Source of the DNA: Candidatus Azobacteroides sp. | Lineage (GTDB): Bacteria > Bacteroidota > Bacteroidia > Bacteroidales > WRGA01 | DNA length: 64,000 nucleotides | Direction of reading: 5' to 3' | Assembly: GCA_021201815.1 (NCBI GenBank) | Contig: JAJQEC010000066.1 | Coordinates: forward strand, 64,385 to 128,384 | Shown: positions 27,953 through 37,644 of the stretch, one piece after another | How positions within the stretch are numbered: the first letter of the stretch is position 1 | Layout: each line of letters starts with the position of its first letter | Made by a program: the position numbers and the translations under genes | The notes under the pieces: generated by a model | Database searches by the model: none | Seen by the model: only the letters and a program-made list of their open reading frames with translations | What the model was told of the DNA's origin: nothing

Positions 27953-28111
27953 CCTTTGACGAAGTCAAAGGTACTCCCCTTCTCCGAGGGGAGAGGGGGT
28001 GCATTGCTTATCTCCGGGTATATACAAAAGGTAAAATACCAGCGACTCTTCCCTTCCTTGAAGGGAAGTACCTTTTCCTACGGAAAAGGGGTAGGGTTAA
28101 CCCACGGTTAA
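27953..28111. repeat. Cluster of five consecutive perfect hairpins
   Basis: Five perfect inverted repeats follow one another. They are CCTTTGAC-gaa-GTCAAAGG (27953-27971), CTCCCCT/AGGGGAG (27974-27993), CTTCCCTTC-ctt-GAAGGGAAG (28048-28068), CCTTTTCC-tac-GGAAAAGG (28071-28089) and TTAACC-cac-GGTTAA (28097-28111). Four of the five have 3-nt loops. It fills most of the 354-bp gap between two minus-strand genes and is not coding. Confidence 0.85.
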
Positions 28112-28188
28112 ACAGTCAGAAAAAAAAGCTGACCAAAACCGGAGAAAACAAAGAAATAACCTTACTTTTCCCTTATCATCTTGTTTTT

Positions 28189-31100
28189 TTATAAACTCAT
28201 TTTCTTTGTGTGATCTTCCCTTACTGTCTTCGTCCTGACCATATACACTCCGGTCTTTACTTCCGGGTATAATGTAGTGCTTGTCGAGAAAACATTGTTT
28301 TTCTTGTATATAAGTTTTCCTGAAACATCGAAAACAGATACTTCAATGATATCACAGGCAGGAGAATTTACAATGATACTCTTATTATACTGATAACAAT
28401 ATACACCGTTGTCTACCAAACTACTTTGTGTAATTTCCGAACCATTGTTCCTCAAATAAAGGTAGAAACGACCTTCATTGTTTTCCAGCATATCTCTTTC
28501 AAAGAAAATTTGATTTGATTCCTTTAAATCATATCTTTTATCTTCTTTACTGTCAATTAAAAAGATTTCTGAAAATGCACTTAACTTATCGGTCCCTTCA
28601 ACAGTAATGGTAGCAGGTCCACTTAGCTTCGTTTTAATTCCTATCGGAATAATTTTTTCCGATACATCTGTATTCAGGCTATTTATTTCTAATGCTGTTT
28701 CATCCGATACGGTATATATATCGACCGGCAAAAATTTCTCATGAATAAGTTCGAGACTTTTTTCATCGGAAAACAATTTATAAATATCCTCACCCGGATC
28801 GTATTCATCTGAGGCCAATGAAGATAAAACAACTAACGCAGTATTTTCTTTATCGCCCATATTTAATTGTACTCTCACCACATTTTCTTGATTACTACTT
28901 TTCCTAGTGCTTCGGAGATTATTCATATCCGGTGCAATTGAAAGATGTTCCGGTATAAAAGCCAATGAAGGGGTATCTTCCTTAAGATGGATAATAAATG
29001 ACTCCATAGGACGGATAAGAGTTTCGGAACCTTCTATTTCCAAAGCCGGCATATGTTCTGTTGAAAGGTAGGTCTGGTAATTAACTCCATCAAATATTCT
29101 GAAATAGGGTTGTATTAAATCCAGATTGTCTTCAACGAACATCTTAAAATCGACATACGACATAAGAGGATTACCAATAGCGACTGAATTTCCGGCTATC
29201 ATTTGACCATTTAAAGCAGACAGTGAAGAAATATCAATCTGTTCAACAAGCCTTAGATTGTTATCAATAATCGTTTTCAACGCATCCGTTTCATAAATAA
29301 ACCGGTACCGGTGGTCACCTCCCCAGTGGTCGGTGTAAGCTTCCCTTCCCAGACGTTTTTTATTTTCATTTGTCCATGTAATACTATCCATTGCTTCTTC
29401 ATTTCCCCGGAAAAGCTGAAATGGAGCATATTCATCCCCGGCACTATTATCAGTTACCCATTCTCCATTATCTTCATAATGATACATGTATGTTATTTCC
29501 TCTCCATCAGCAGTAAGACGGGGAAATCTATAGGTACCATCAAAAGAACTTCCATTTTCTCCGAAGTTGATCACAAAACTCTGTCCAAGGGTTAATCTGT
29601 CTTTCAGGTTATTCAGAGGTGTTGAAAAATCCCCGACAGAAATAGGGGTTTCCCCATCCATATCGGAATTTGCTTTAAAATATCGTAAGTAAATACGCGG
29701 GTCAATACCGGCATAGGATCCCCAACTAGTGTCGGCATGGTAGTCGGCTGTATAAAGATACTTAAGAGGGGCAGAAATCATCGACCATATATTTGTTTCA
29801 GGTGAAAACTCGACAAAGGCTCTCCGGTAATGTAATTTATGAATTTTTCCAACGGATGCCCCATGTTGAAATGTAATGTCCCGACATTCATTTCCGTCAC
29901 TAAGGACAGGATAATGGGAAGCATTAGAAGTGATTACTACGTCCGTACACCAGATTGGGCTTCCTTCCCCATCGGGGGTTTCCCAGTTATCTTTATTGTT
30001 CCAGTCTTCCGCAGCATCTCCGGTTACTGAATTATTCGGCTTCCAGTATGCTAAATCCGGACTTACTACTGTTTGAAAGGTAAATACATCTCCTCCCACA
30101 TGTTCAATAGTATATGTATTCTCTCCGGCTACTGCTTCATGAAATGTAATGATGATCGCATTTTCCGTGGGATCGTATGTTTTCGTCAAATTAGACATCG
30201 AACCACTGCTTTTTGTAAATGTATAGTTATTCGGATTTGTATCTAACGATTCCCCACCTGTTTCATCTTTTCTGATGACTACCTGAACAGGACATGAGAC
30301 ACAAGAGGCATCTATGGTAAGCTGGAAAGGACACACAGTGATGTAAATATTTGCAGAGTCATGTGAACCGCCTTCTTCTATAATCGTATAATTAATAACG
30401 GGCACCTCTCCCAAAAAATCGGGTGTGGTCTGTAGTACAAGTGTTCCATCGGCAGCAATGGTTAATACACCTATTCTATTATTACTTGCATCCGTAACAA
30501 TGACTCTTTCACCTACCGCATATTTTACACTGTTTATTTCGTAAAAACTAACTGTCACGACTCCGCTTTCTATTGCTCCTTCTCCCGAATGGGCTTTATC
30601 ATTATATAAAATATTATATTCAATACGCGAACCGGGTGTTGTGAGGATTTCATCATCATAAGCCAGGGGTCGTTTTTCCGGACCAAGGCAGTCTTCACTG
30701 ATCTCAATGATTGTTATTTCATTTGAAATCATCGGGTTGTCGGAGGTAGTACTTGTGTAAACATATAATTTATATGTACCAGGTGTTGTGCTGGTATAAG
30801 TAGGATTGGTAGAAGCACCGGGAGCATTTACATATTCCATACTCTCGTTACGTATTTTCCACTGAAACAAATATTTATCTGTAGGATATGCATCTAGTAT
30901 AGCATTTGTCAAGGTAAAGGAAGGAGCACATTCACCGGCGGAAACATCAATTTTAATTTGTGGGACAATGGCTTTCACACTAAAGTTATCGAGTGCCAAA
31001 TCATTCCCATCCCACATATATATATTATTTTTAAAAGCCAAATAGGTATTCTGACTATTCGCTCCGGCAACAAAATCTATATTATAATTGGTCCATTCAC

Positions 31101-31836
31101 CCGTAGTATCCAGAATATTTCCTGTAGATCCGATCGTAGTAGTGCCAACAAGGAAACTTACATTGGGAGGATTAGAATTTTTATTAAGCCGCGCGATATC
31201 CACACTTAACCGATACGCCTGTCCGGGAACTAAATCAATATTTTCCTGATAAAAAATATCTGCACTGGTACTGGCATTTACAATCAGGAAGAAATTACTG
31301 GGATTGTTAAAATCTGTTTCATATTTATTATAAACAACATTCCATGTTACCCCATTAAGAGATTCCGGATTAAACATTCCGTTAGTGGAAGTTGCGACAA
31401 TATAGCCATCGGAATCCGGTGCAAGAGGTACCTGAGTATTACTTTCTACAGTCCCATTTGTTTTTGGGAAAAAAATAGGATCTGACCCTCTGGAGGCAGT
31501 CATACCCCATGTATAGGTAGTCTTATTTCCTAAAGAATATCCTATTGTCACACCAGGATTGACTTTATCTTCCACATTTCCAAAAACATAATTCCAGCCT
31601 GAGTACGCCTCCTTTATCGGTTGATAGTGCACCGGAATATCTTTTCCTGCATTATTAGGGTAAATACTTTTACTACGGGAATTCGGCTGATCCAGATCAT
31701 CGCCGTTTATACCGTCTGCAATTGTTCCGAAAGAACCGTCAGGAAACAATTCCGGCCCGTAAATCTGGGAACACAGAATACTGGCATAGCCAAACACGAT
31801 AAGAAATAATATCGTTTTTTTTGTATTGTTTTTCAT
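28189..31836 (-). CDS. Giant secreted multidomain protein with T9SS tail
   Basis: The 1215-residue protein has a signal peptide (FLIVFGYASILCSQ). An N-terminal ~270-residue carbohydrate-binding-like beta-sandwich follows (YRLSVDIARLNKN, TYLAFKNNIYMWDGNDLALD). Next come an Ig-like PKD-type segment (FQWKIRNESMEYVNAPG) and a cadherin-like domain (RPLAYDDEILTTPGSRIEYN). The long C-terminal half (from about residue 620, ending in IEVSVFDVSGKLIYKK and VYMVRTKTV) resembles surface proteins with a T9SS type A tail. No catalytic motif is evident. It is probably an adhesin or surface-layer-associated protein. It stands alone, between the hairpin cluster and a repeat-rich gap. Confidence 0.8.
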   Translation of the reverse strand: MKNNTKKTILFLIVFGYASILCSQIYGPELFPDGSFGTIADGINGDDLDQPNSRSKSIYPNNAGKDIPVHYQPIKEAYSGWNYVFGNVEDKVNPGVTIGYSLGNKTTYTWGMTASRGSDPIFFPKTNGTVESNTQVPLAPDSDGYIVATSTNGMFNPESLNGVTWNVVYNKYETDFNNPSNFFLIVNASTSADIFYQENIDLVPGQAYRLSVDIARLNKNSNPPNVSFLVGTTTIGSTGNILDTTGEWTNYNIDFVAGANSQNTYLAFKNNIYMWDGNDLALDNFSVKAIVPQIKIDVSAGECAPSFTLTNAILDAYPTDKYLFQWKIRNESMEYVNAPGASTNPTYTSTTPGTYKLYVYTSTTSDNPMISNEITIIEISEDCLGPEKRPLAYDDEILTTPGSRIEYNILYNDKAHSGEGAIESGVVTVSFYEINSVKYAVGERVIVTDASNNRIGVLTIAADGTLVLQTTPDFLGEVPVINYTIIEEGGSHDSANIYITVCPFQLTIDASCVSCPVQVVIRKDETGGESLDTNPNNYTFTKSSGSMSNLTKTYDPTENAIIITFHEAVAGENTYTIEHVGGDVFTFQTVVSPDLAYWKPNNSVTGDAAEDWNNKDNWETPDGEGSPIWCTDVVITSNASHYPVLSDGNECRDITFQHGASVGKIHKLHYRRAFVEFSPETNIWSMISAPLKYLYTADYHADTSWGSYAGIDPRIYLRYFKANSDMDGETPISVGDFSTPLNNLKDRLTLGQSFVINFGENGSSFDGTYRFPRLTADGEEITYMYHYEDNGEWVTDNSAGDEYAPFQLFRGNEEAMDSITWTNENKKRLGREAYTDHWGGDHRYRFIYETDALKTIIDNNLRLVEQIDISSLSALNGQMIAGNSVAIGNPLMSYVDFKMFVEDNLDLIQPYFRIFDGVNYQTYLSTEHMPALEIEGSETLIRPMESFIIHLKEDTPSLAFIPEHLSIAPDMNNLRSTRKSSNQENVVRVQLNMGDKENTALVVLSSLASDEYDPGEDIYKLFSDEKSLELIHEKFLPVDIYTVSDETALEINSLNTDVSEKIIPIGIKTKLSGPATITVEGTDKLSAFSEIFLIDSKEDKRYDLKESNQIFFERDMLENNEGRFYLYLRNNGSEITQSSLVDNGVYCYQYNKSIIVNSPACDIIEVSVFDVSGKLIYKKNNVFSTSTTLYPEVKTGVYMVRTKTVREDHTKKMSL

Positions 31837-32150
31837 ACGTTATTTTTATTCACACATTGGTTAATAAGTTAAAATTTAATTAAATCGTATCTTCTGATTA
31901 AAAAAATCGATAGATTATATATCTAACACCTATTTTTATTACAAGAGATAATTAGAGAGTTATTCCTTTATAATCAGTAAAATTTTCGCCAGATGGTTAA
32001 TTTCCGGCATTACTACACTGAGAGCTTGGTAAATCTATTTATCACTAGAAACCAACATCTATAGCAAAGAAAATAAAGGCATTTTTTATTTACTTTAATT
32101 GATAGTGATATAACAAAATAAAATGTAAAAGAGTTTTCAGCCGGGAATTC

Positions 32151-32215
32151 AGCCGTGTGAGATACAACCGTGTACTGAGGCAGCACGGATAGGAATATAT
32201 CGCCGCTACGCGGCT
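32151..32215. repeat. Dispersed two-hairpin intergenic repeat, copy D
   Basis: CCGTG (32168-32172) pairs with CACGG (32184-32188), and GCCGC-tac-GCGGC (32202-32214) forms the second hairpin. The base changes relative to copy A in the second hairpin (GCCAC/GTGGC to GCCGC/GCGGC) are compensatory, so pairing is conserved. Confidence 0.75.
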
Positions 32216-32328
32216 GCAGGAAAAGCTCAAAGAATAAAATGCGGGAAATATCTTACAAACTATCGGTTTTCCACCATGAAAAAGGGTAGCCCAATAATAT
32301 CCGATAAAAAAGAAAGGCATTACCAAAA

Positions 32329-32401
32329 AGCCACGTGAGTGGCGTCACATCATTAGCCGTGCTGCCTCAGCACACGGTTAGGAACATGCCGCTACGCGGC
32401 T
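32329..32401. repeat. Dispersed two-hairpin intergenic repeat, copy E
   Basis: In the opposite orientation to copy A it has GCCAC-gtga-GTGGC, then CATCATTAGCCGTG...CACGG, then GCCGC-tac-GCGGC at 32388-32400. It appears to combine the ends of types A and D. Confidence 0.75.
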
Positions 32402-32460
32402 TAAAAAAAGGAATTTTACCCCCTTATATAGATAAGACAGGCTTTACTTTCTGCCCTCTC

Positions 32461-35400
32461 CTACCCCACCACTTGTATGGTACTTCTTCCGTTTGTCAAT
32501 TTCACAACCTGTATCTGTGTGGTTATCCGTTCCTTCATTTCCTCAACATGAGAGATAACTCCAATTTTCCTTCCCTGGGTCTGAAGATTATCCAACGCAT
32601 CCATTGCAATACTTAATGTATCAATATCCAATGCACCGAACCCTTCATCAATAAATAAAGATTCTATTTTCATGCGGTTGGATGACAGGGAAGATAAGCC
32701 CAGGGCAAGCGCCAGTGAGATCAGAAAAGATTCTCCTCCTGATAAAGAGTGGACTGTCCGTACTTCCCCCAACATATCGTTATCGATTACCTGAAGCGCT
32801 AGTGTACCGGCGATTTTTTCCAGTTTATACCGTTGGGTTAATTCTTGCAGATGTTTATTGGCATACGATAAAAGGACATCCAGGGTATACCCTTGTGCAA
32901 TTGTTTTAAACTTGTTTCCGGAGGCTGAACCTAAAAGATCATTAAGCTTTGCCCAATTGTTATGTAATTCTGTCTTCTCATTAAGCTCTTTCTCAAATAT
33001 TTTTATTTGCTCTTTCCCTCTCTGGTGGATTAAGAGGGAGGCTTTAACTTCATTAAGCCGCCGGTTTATGGTATCTGTTTTTTCCGATATATAACCAAGC
33101 TGCTGAGAAAGTATTTCTTTGGTTTCTTCCTCTGCCGGTTTATTTTCTGACTGCATATGTTTTTTCAACTGACCGGTTCTTTCCTGGCATGTTGTCTGAC
33201 AGATCAGTTTTTTATTTTTTAATTCGTTCAGGTAACTTTTTTCCTGTTGAATCCAGGCATGTGATTTGCTCATCAAGTCTTTCAGTAAACCGGAGGATAA
33301 TTCGCAACTCCTGCTTTCTAACCATTCCTGTACGGCTGTCTCTAAGCGTTCGATTTCCCGTTTATTTAATTCCTGATCTTTCTTTAACTGATTTAATGTG
33401 CCTTCGGTTACGGATTTTTCTTTCTCTGTTTTTTCCCGCTCATTCCTACACTGTTCGTATAGGCGGGTATGATGCTGCCGTAAATCCGAATAATATGCTT
33501 CTACTTCCTCAACACACTTATTTTTCAATAATTGTTTGCGTTGTTCTGTATATCCGTTAAATGTATCCTGTACGGACTGTTGTACATCTTCTTTTTCTTT
33601 TAACCTGGCCCGGATAGTATCCATATTTTTATTTTCGGCATCCAGGCGGACTATAAGATTTTGAATTTGTTGATTGTATCTGTCCAACTGCTCTTTGTTC
33701 TTATTCCACTGACATATTGTATTTGTGAGTTTTTCCTGTAAAGAGCCATTATGAAAGTCAGCCTCCCACTCAGGGATATTTGCCAGGGATTCTTTCAGTT
33801 GATTGTACGCCTCATCATATTGTTGCAGAAAGTTATCTATATGGACCTCAAATTCCGTAATCCTTTTTCTGGTTTTCTCTATATTATCCTTTGTCTGAAT
33901 AATTACATCCGCATTTCTTTTCTTTTCGGATTCCAGTTCTTTTTCTGCAATCCTGTCCTGTTGTTCTTTCTGCGCCTGCAGAAGATGATGAATACTACCA
34001 CATACAGGACACGGTTTTCCGTCTTCCAGCTTATTCCGTAAAGTAAGTATTTCAGTAGGTAATAACTGATTCAGCCGTTGTGTCTCCTGTTCATATTGTT
34101 CCAGCTGTTGCGTATAAGTATGAAGGACAGCCTTACTTGACTCCAGTCCGTTTAATGCATTATCACGCTGCTTTTTTAACGAACCGGAAGTACTTATCAA
34201 TGAAGAGAGATAGCTTATTTGAGGAGCTATCATTTCATAATTACGATGAGCGGACAACCATTGAGAAATCTCCTCCCTTTTCTTTTTTATCTCCGCTCCT
34301 TCCTTTTTCAGGGCAGCGATATTCTGTTGCGCTTTTTCCACCTGACAGGAATATGTATTTATTTCATTCCTCAGCTCTATTCCTTTTTCCCGGGCAGCGT
34401 CTATTTTAAAATCCAGTTCTTTTGCTTCTGTCAAAGCCGGTTTTAACGCATTGTATTTTGCATCGGTTTCTTCGAGAGTGGTTCTGGCTCTTATCAGTTC
34501 GTTTTCAATCTGCGCAGCCTTATTTAAAATCTCTTTTAATTCATTTTCTTTTGACTCAATGGCAGAAACAAATTTTGCCGTTTGAACCTGTTTATTCATT
34601 AACTCAATATATGAATCCCTTATTTCCTGTGAGACATCTATCCAGGACATATATTCATAACGCGGTGCAGCTTCTGTGATTTTTTCCTGTATCACTTGAA
34701 GTTCATTTTCAGCCTGTGCAAGTTGAAATTTCAATTGTTCCTCCTGTTTCAGCCAGTCCAGCTTTTTTGCCATACTGTCTTTATGAGGATATAAGCAAGC
34801 CAGTTCTTCTTCCAATTGCTGTTTTTCATTATTAAAATCCTCCAGCTCTTCCTCTGTTAATAACCGGACATCCCTAATCCGCTGACGGATCATCTCCAAG
34901 GCATTTTTAGCAGCCATAGCCTTCTGGTAAATCAAAATAGAGATTCTGGAATATATCTCCGTACCTGTCAGTTTTTCCAGTAATTCTGCTTTTTCATTCT
35001 GCCTTGCCTTAAGAAAACTGGCAAAGTCACCCTGTGCCAGTAGCACGGCCCGGGTAAACTGGTCGAAAGTTAACCCTATTATTTCTGTTATTTTCTGTAA
35101 GATGTCTTTCTTTGTGCCCTGCTCTTGCACACCGTGAGTAAGATTTTCCAGGGAGACAGTCGTTGGTTGCAGGGTGCCATCGGACTTGTCTCTCGCTCTT
35201 CTTACCGTCCACCTGGACCGGTATTGATCGCCATTCAGGGCAATAAAATCCACTTCGGCATATCCTTCCCCATTTCCCCGCCTTAATATATTCCTGCAAT
35301 CTTGAGGAGAGATTTTATCCTGCAGGGTTTCCAAATCTTCTTTCCGGATCAGTTCGGCTTTATTCAGCCGGGGAGCATTATCAAACAACGCCAAACACAG

Positions 35401-35547
35401 CGCATCCAGAATAGTGGATTTTCCGGCACCGGTTTGCCCTGTAATGGCAAATATCCCGGCTGATTTCAGCGGTTCTGCCATAAAATCTATTTCGAACTCA
35501 CCATCCAGTGAAGCTAGATTTTTTCCCCTGATCGCCATTATTTTCAT
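32461..35547 (-). CDS. sbcC: SbcC, ATPase subunit of the SbcCD nuclease
   Basis: The 1028-residue SMC/Rad50-type ATPase has Walker A GQTGAGKSTILDAL at about residue 37 and long coiled coils on either side of a zinc hook CPVCG near residue 515. The ABC signature LSGGESFLISLALALGL lies near 930 and Walker B LFIDEGFGALD near 960. With SbcD it forms an ATP-dependent exo/endonuclease that opens hairpin and palindromic DNA and removes protein-blocked ends. The start ATG overlaps the sbcD stop (ATGA), so the two are translationally coupled. Domain order and length agree with the family. Confidence 0.96.
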   Translation of the reverse strand: MKIMAIRGKNLASLDGEFEIDFMAEPLKSAGIFAITGQTGAGKSTILDALCLALFDNAPRLNKAELIRKEDLETLQDKISPQDCRNILRRGNGEGYAEVDFIALNGDQYRSRWTVRRARDKSDGTLQPTTVSLENLTHGVQEQGTKKDILQKITEIIGLTFDQFTRAVLLAQGDFASFLKARQNEKAELLEKLTGTEIYSRISILIYQKAMAAKNALEMIRQRIRDVRLLTEEELEDFNNEKQQLEEELACLYPHKDSMAKKLDWLKQEEQLKFQLAQAENELQVIQEKITEAAPRYEYMSWIDVSQEIRDSYIELMNKQVQTAKFVSAIESKENELKEILNKAAQIENELIRARTTLEETDAKYNALKPALTEAKELDFKIDAAREKGIELRNEINTYSCQVEKAQQNIAALKKEGAEIKKKREEISQWLSAHRNYEMIAPQISYLSSLISTSGSLKKQRDNALNGLESSKAVLHTYTQQLEQYEQETQRLNQLLPTEILTLRNKLEDGKPCPVCGSIHHLLQAQKEQQDRIAEKELESEKKRNADVIIQTKDNIEKTRKRITEFEVHIDNFLQQYDEAYNQLKESLANIPEWEADFHNGSLQEKLTNTICQWNKNKEQLDRYNQQIQNLIVRLDAENKNMDTIRARLKEKEDVQQSVQDTFNGYTEQRKQLLKNKCVEEVEAYYSDLRQHHTRLYEQCRNEREKTEKEKSVTEGTLNQLKKDQELNKREIERLETAVQEWLESRSCELSSGLLKDLMSKSHAWIQQEKSYLNELKNKKLICQTTCQERTGQLKKHMQSENKPAEEETKEILSQQLGYISEKTDTINRRLNEVKASLLIHQRGKEQIKIFEKELNEKTELHNNWAKLNDLLGSASGNKFKTIAQGYTLDVLLSYANKHLQELTQRYKLEKIAGTLALQVIDNDMLGEVRTVHSLSGGESFLISLALALGLSSLSSNRMKIESLFIDEGFGALDIDTLSIAMDALDNLQTQGRKIGVISHVEEMKERITTQIQVVKLTNGRSTIQVVG

Positions 35548-36755
35548 CTGCTTACCTCCTGTATCACCGTTTCTAATAATGCTTTCATCGTATCCGGCAT
35601 CTCATTTCCGTATTTATTCAGGAACACATCTTCTCCCATCTCCATCGGATCGATGTTTTTTAGTTCTTCATAGGTGATTGTTTTAGATTCCCGTTCTCTT
35701 TTTATCCTGTAGGGCACAGCATTTGTCAGCCGGACCGCTTTGTTTTTCAGCGCTTCTTCTATCTGATTCCTCATAGAAGGTTCCGGTTCTGTTATTAATA
35801 CTTTCAATTCCAGATAAGGAGAATCCGGTTTTACTTCTCCATCCGGCAGCGTTTTTATTTCTTCTAACAGTTCTTGTAGTGGCTTCGGTTCTTTCGGTAA
35901 GCTGACCAGCTTTACCGGTGGTTCAAAATGAAGCCGTTCCATCTTTTCCAACCGGCCTTCCTTTATTTCAATCAGGTTGACACCCTGTTTATAATATTTT
36001 TCCGAAAAAGACATCGGTAACGGACTCCCTGCATACCGGACATTCTCCCGTCCGGATACCCGCTGCGCTTTATGTAAATGCCCGAGTGCCGTATAAACAA
36101 TGTCGCTTTTATCGAATATTTCAGGAGATATGGATTCTAAGCCTCCGATAATAACTCGTTCCGACCTGTCATTTTCAGAAATTTCAGAGCCTGTTGCCTG
36201 TAAATGCCCCATAAAAATAACAGCTTGTCCCGGTTCTTTCTTAAGCTGAAGTTCGTTGTATAATGCCTCATACATTTCTCTTATCCCTTTAGAATAATTC
36301 TCTGCTTCGGGATGATCTCCCTGACGAAGATAGGGAACAGCAATACACCAGGCTTCTGTTTTCCCTTGTGTTTTCAACGGGATAAATAAATCCCGGTAAT
36401 TAATTTTTCCTTCGGTATCTTTGGAGACAATCCCTTTTATAGATACATTCATTTCTTCCAGAAGTGGATTTGGCGCTTCAAGTCTGGCGGCGGAATCATG
36501 GTTTCCTGCGGTAATGATGATTTGCAACCCGGGATTTTCCGTCGTCACTTCTTTCAGAAACCGGTAATAGATTTTCTGGGATTCGGCAGAAGGATTCGGA
36601 CTATCAAAGATATCTCCTGCCACAAGCAGTGCATCTGCCTGCTGTTCCTTAATGGTCGTTTTAAGCCAATTAAAAAAACAGATGTGTTCTGTTTTCCGGT
36701 TATAACCGAAAAAGTATTGCCCGATATGCCAGTCGGCAGTGTGTAAAATTCTCAT
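35544..36755 (-). CDS. sbcD: SbcD, nuclease subunit of the SbcCD complex
   Basis: The 403-residue calcineurin-like phosphoesterase of the Mre11/SbcD family shows all metal-binding motifs in order: ILHTADWHIG (Asp 8, His 10), LLVAGDIFDS, IITAGNHDSA, and the later VYTALGHLHKAQ. The C-terminal capping domain follows. Mn2+-dependent cleavage of double-stranded ends and hairpins is the known activity. It is the first gene of the sbcDC operon. The region upstream, within 550 bp, holds a large palindrome array, which is a potential substrate type for this enzyme. Confidence 0.96.
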   Translation of the reverse strand: MRILHTADWHIGQYFFGYNRKTEHICFFNWLKTTIKEQQADALLVAGDIFDSPNPSAESQKIYYRFLKEVTTENPGLQIIITAGNHDSAARLEAPNPLLEEMNVSIKGIVSKDTEGKINYRDLFIPLKTQGKTEAWCIAVPYLRQGDHPEAENYSKGIREMYEALYNELQLKKEPGQAVIFMGHLQATGSEISENDRSERVIIGGLESISPEIFDKSDIVYTALGHLHKAQRVSGRENVRYAGSPLPMSFSEKYYKQGVNLIEIKEGRLEKMERLHFEPPVKLVSLPKEPKPLQELLEEIKTLPDGEVKPDSPYLELKVLITEPEPSMRNQIEEALKNKAVRLTNAVPYRIKRERESKTITYEELKNIDPMEMGEDVFLNKYGNEMPDTMKALLETVIQEVSR

Positions 36756-37133
36756 ACGCCCACGTATCTGTTATCGCTTTTTATACATAACATTTCCTAC
36801 CTTCCGGAAGTATCTTCAGGCATTCGTTCCTGAATTTCTAAGTATCCTGAGAGAAATAAAACCGGAAGACACAAAACTACAAAAAATCCGAATTGGCTTT
36901 ATATTTTTATAACAGGTTATTTCACCGATATACAATAGTAAATTTCAGGGAATCGCTTTTTTATTCCTTCTCTCCGTAAACCATTCTTTCTGTACTCCTT
37001 TAAAGATTGAAATATGTTTCTGTCTCCAGGACATTAAAACAGAATCTGCTGTAGCAAAAAGATGTGTCAAGAGTATTTCATAAATAAAAGAGAAAGAATT
37101 AAAAAAAGAGTGCCAAGAAAGCAAAACTCATGT
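36756..37133. other. Leader-side intergenic region of sbcD
   Basis: There is no gene in this 378-bp AT-rich stretch. It carries the presumed sbcD promoter, but I find no match to both promoter boxes. Confidence 0.45.
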
Positions 37134-37290
37134 AAAACAGACCAGAATGTGATGTAAAGCAGAGCAGAATGTCGTATAAAGCAGAGCAGGATTTTATCGT
37201 TGCACCTAGGTAAAACGAGCGTTCGACCTAGGTCAGGCGAACGTTGCACCTAGGTCGAACGTTCGCCTGACCTAGGTGGGACGATAAAAT
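37134..37290. repeat. 22-bp-period array with four CCTAGG palindromes inside a large inverted repeat
   Basis: Seven 22-bp units start at 37134, 37156, 37178, 37200, 37222, 37244 and 37266. The first three share AAARCAGASCAG. The last four each carry ACCTAGGT, so CCTAGG recurs exactly every 22 bp (37205, 37227, 37249, 37271). Bases 37226-37277 form a 52-bp palindrome with only two unpaired positions per arm. ATTTTATCGT (37191-37200) and ACGATAAAAT (37281-37290) close an outer imperfect inverted repeat of 100 bp. A unit of 22 bp is not a multiple of three and equals about two helical turns, which suits a protein-binding array or a structured RNA rather than coding sequence. Confidence 0.9.
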
Positions 37291-37317
37291 GTAAACAATA
37301 GGCTGCAATTCCCAAGT

Positions 37318-37409
37318 GGAAACAGGGCACTTCCCTGCTGAAAGAGGAAACAGAAGCTGCCAGCGATAGTTTCCCGGCAGCATATCCTATGGAATAGCGC
37401 CCTGTTTCC
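37318..37409. ncRNA. Candidate structured RNA element (multi-stem)
   Basis: GGAAACAGGGC (37318-37328) and GCCCTGTTTCC (37399-37409) form a perfect 11-bp closing stem. Inside, GCTGCC (37356-37361) pairs with GGCAGC (37376-37381), and TTCC/GGAA near 37331-37348 could form another arm. The layout resembles a multi-branch RNA, but it does not match any riboswitch or small-RNA consensus I know. Strand and expression are unknown, and an inverted-repeat DNA element is the alternative. Confidence 0.4.
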
Positions 37410-37644
37410 GGAAATATAAAGATACTGCTTTTTCAGCCCGAAGTCAAGTTTTCCTGTTATTTTTTAAGGGTCAGACCGGAAATAAAAGAGAAATATAAGA
37501 GTGGGAATGCAATGAAATGGCTTCTTATCTTATGGACATGTTCCTCTTTTTTATTTATCGAGATACTATTTTTATAGGGGAGATAACCAGTCTTTTGTCT
37601 AAAAAAGGAAGTTACCTTTCTATTATATACAGGGAGCAATGCTG

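Larger units (their letters stand above)
31837..32460. other. Repeat-bearing intergenic region
   Basis: The 624-bp AT-rich gap lies between the giant T9SS gene and sbcC. It contains repeat copies D and E, listed separately, and otherwise only short frames. Copies D and E face each other in opposite orientation about 110 bp apart. Confidence 0.6.

Noticed and set aside
37067..37249. Small minus-strand peptide across the palindrome array
   Set aside because: The 22-bp period is not a multiple of three, and the translation has no repeat or domain consistent with coding.
37134..37290. CRISPR array from the regular 22-bp repeat
   Set aside because: Units run head to tail with no unique spacers, the repeat itself changes along the array, it is palindromic over long range, and no cas gene is in the window.
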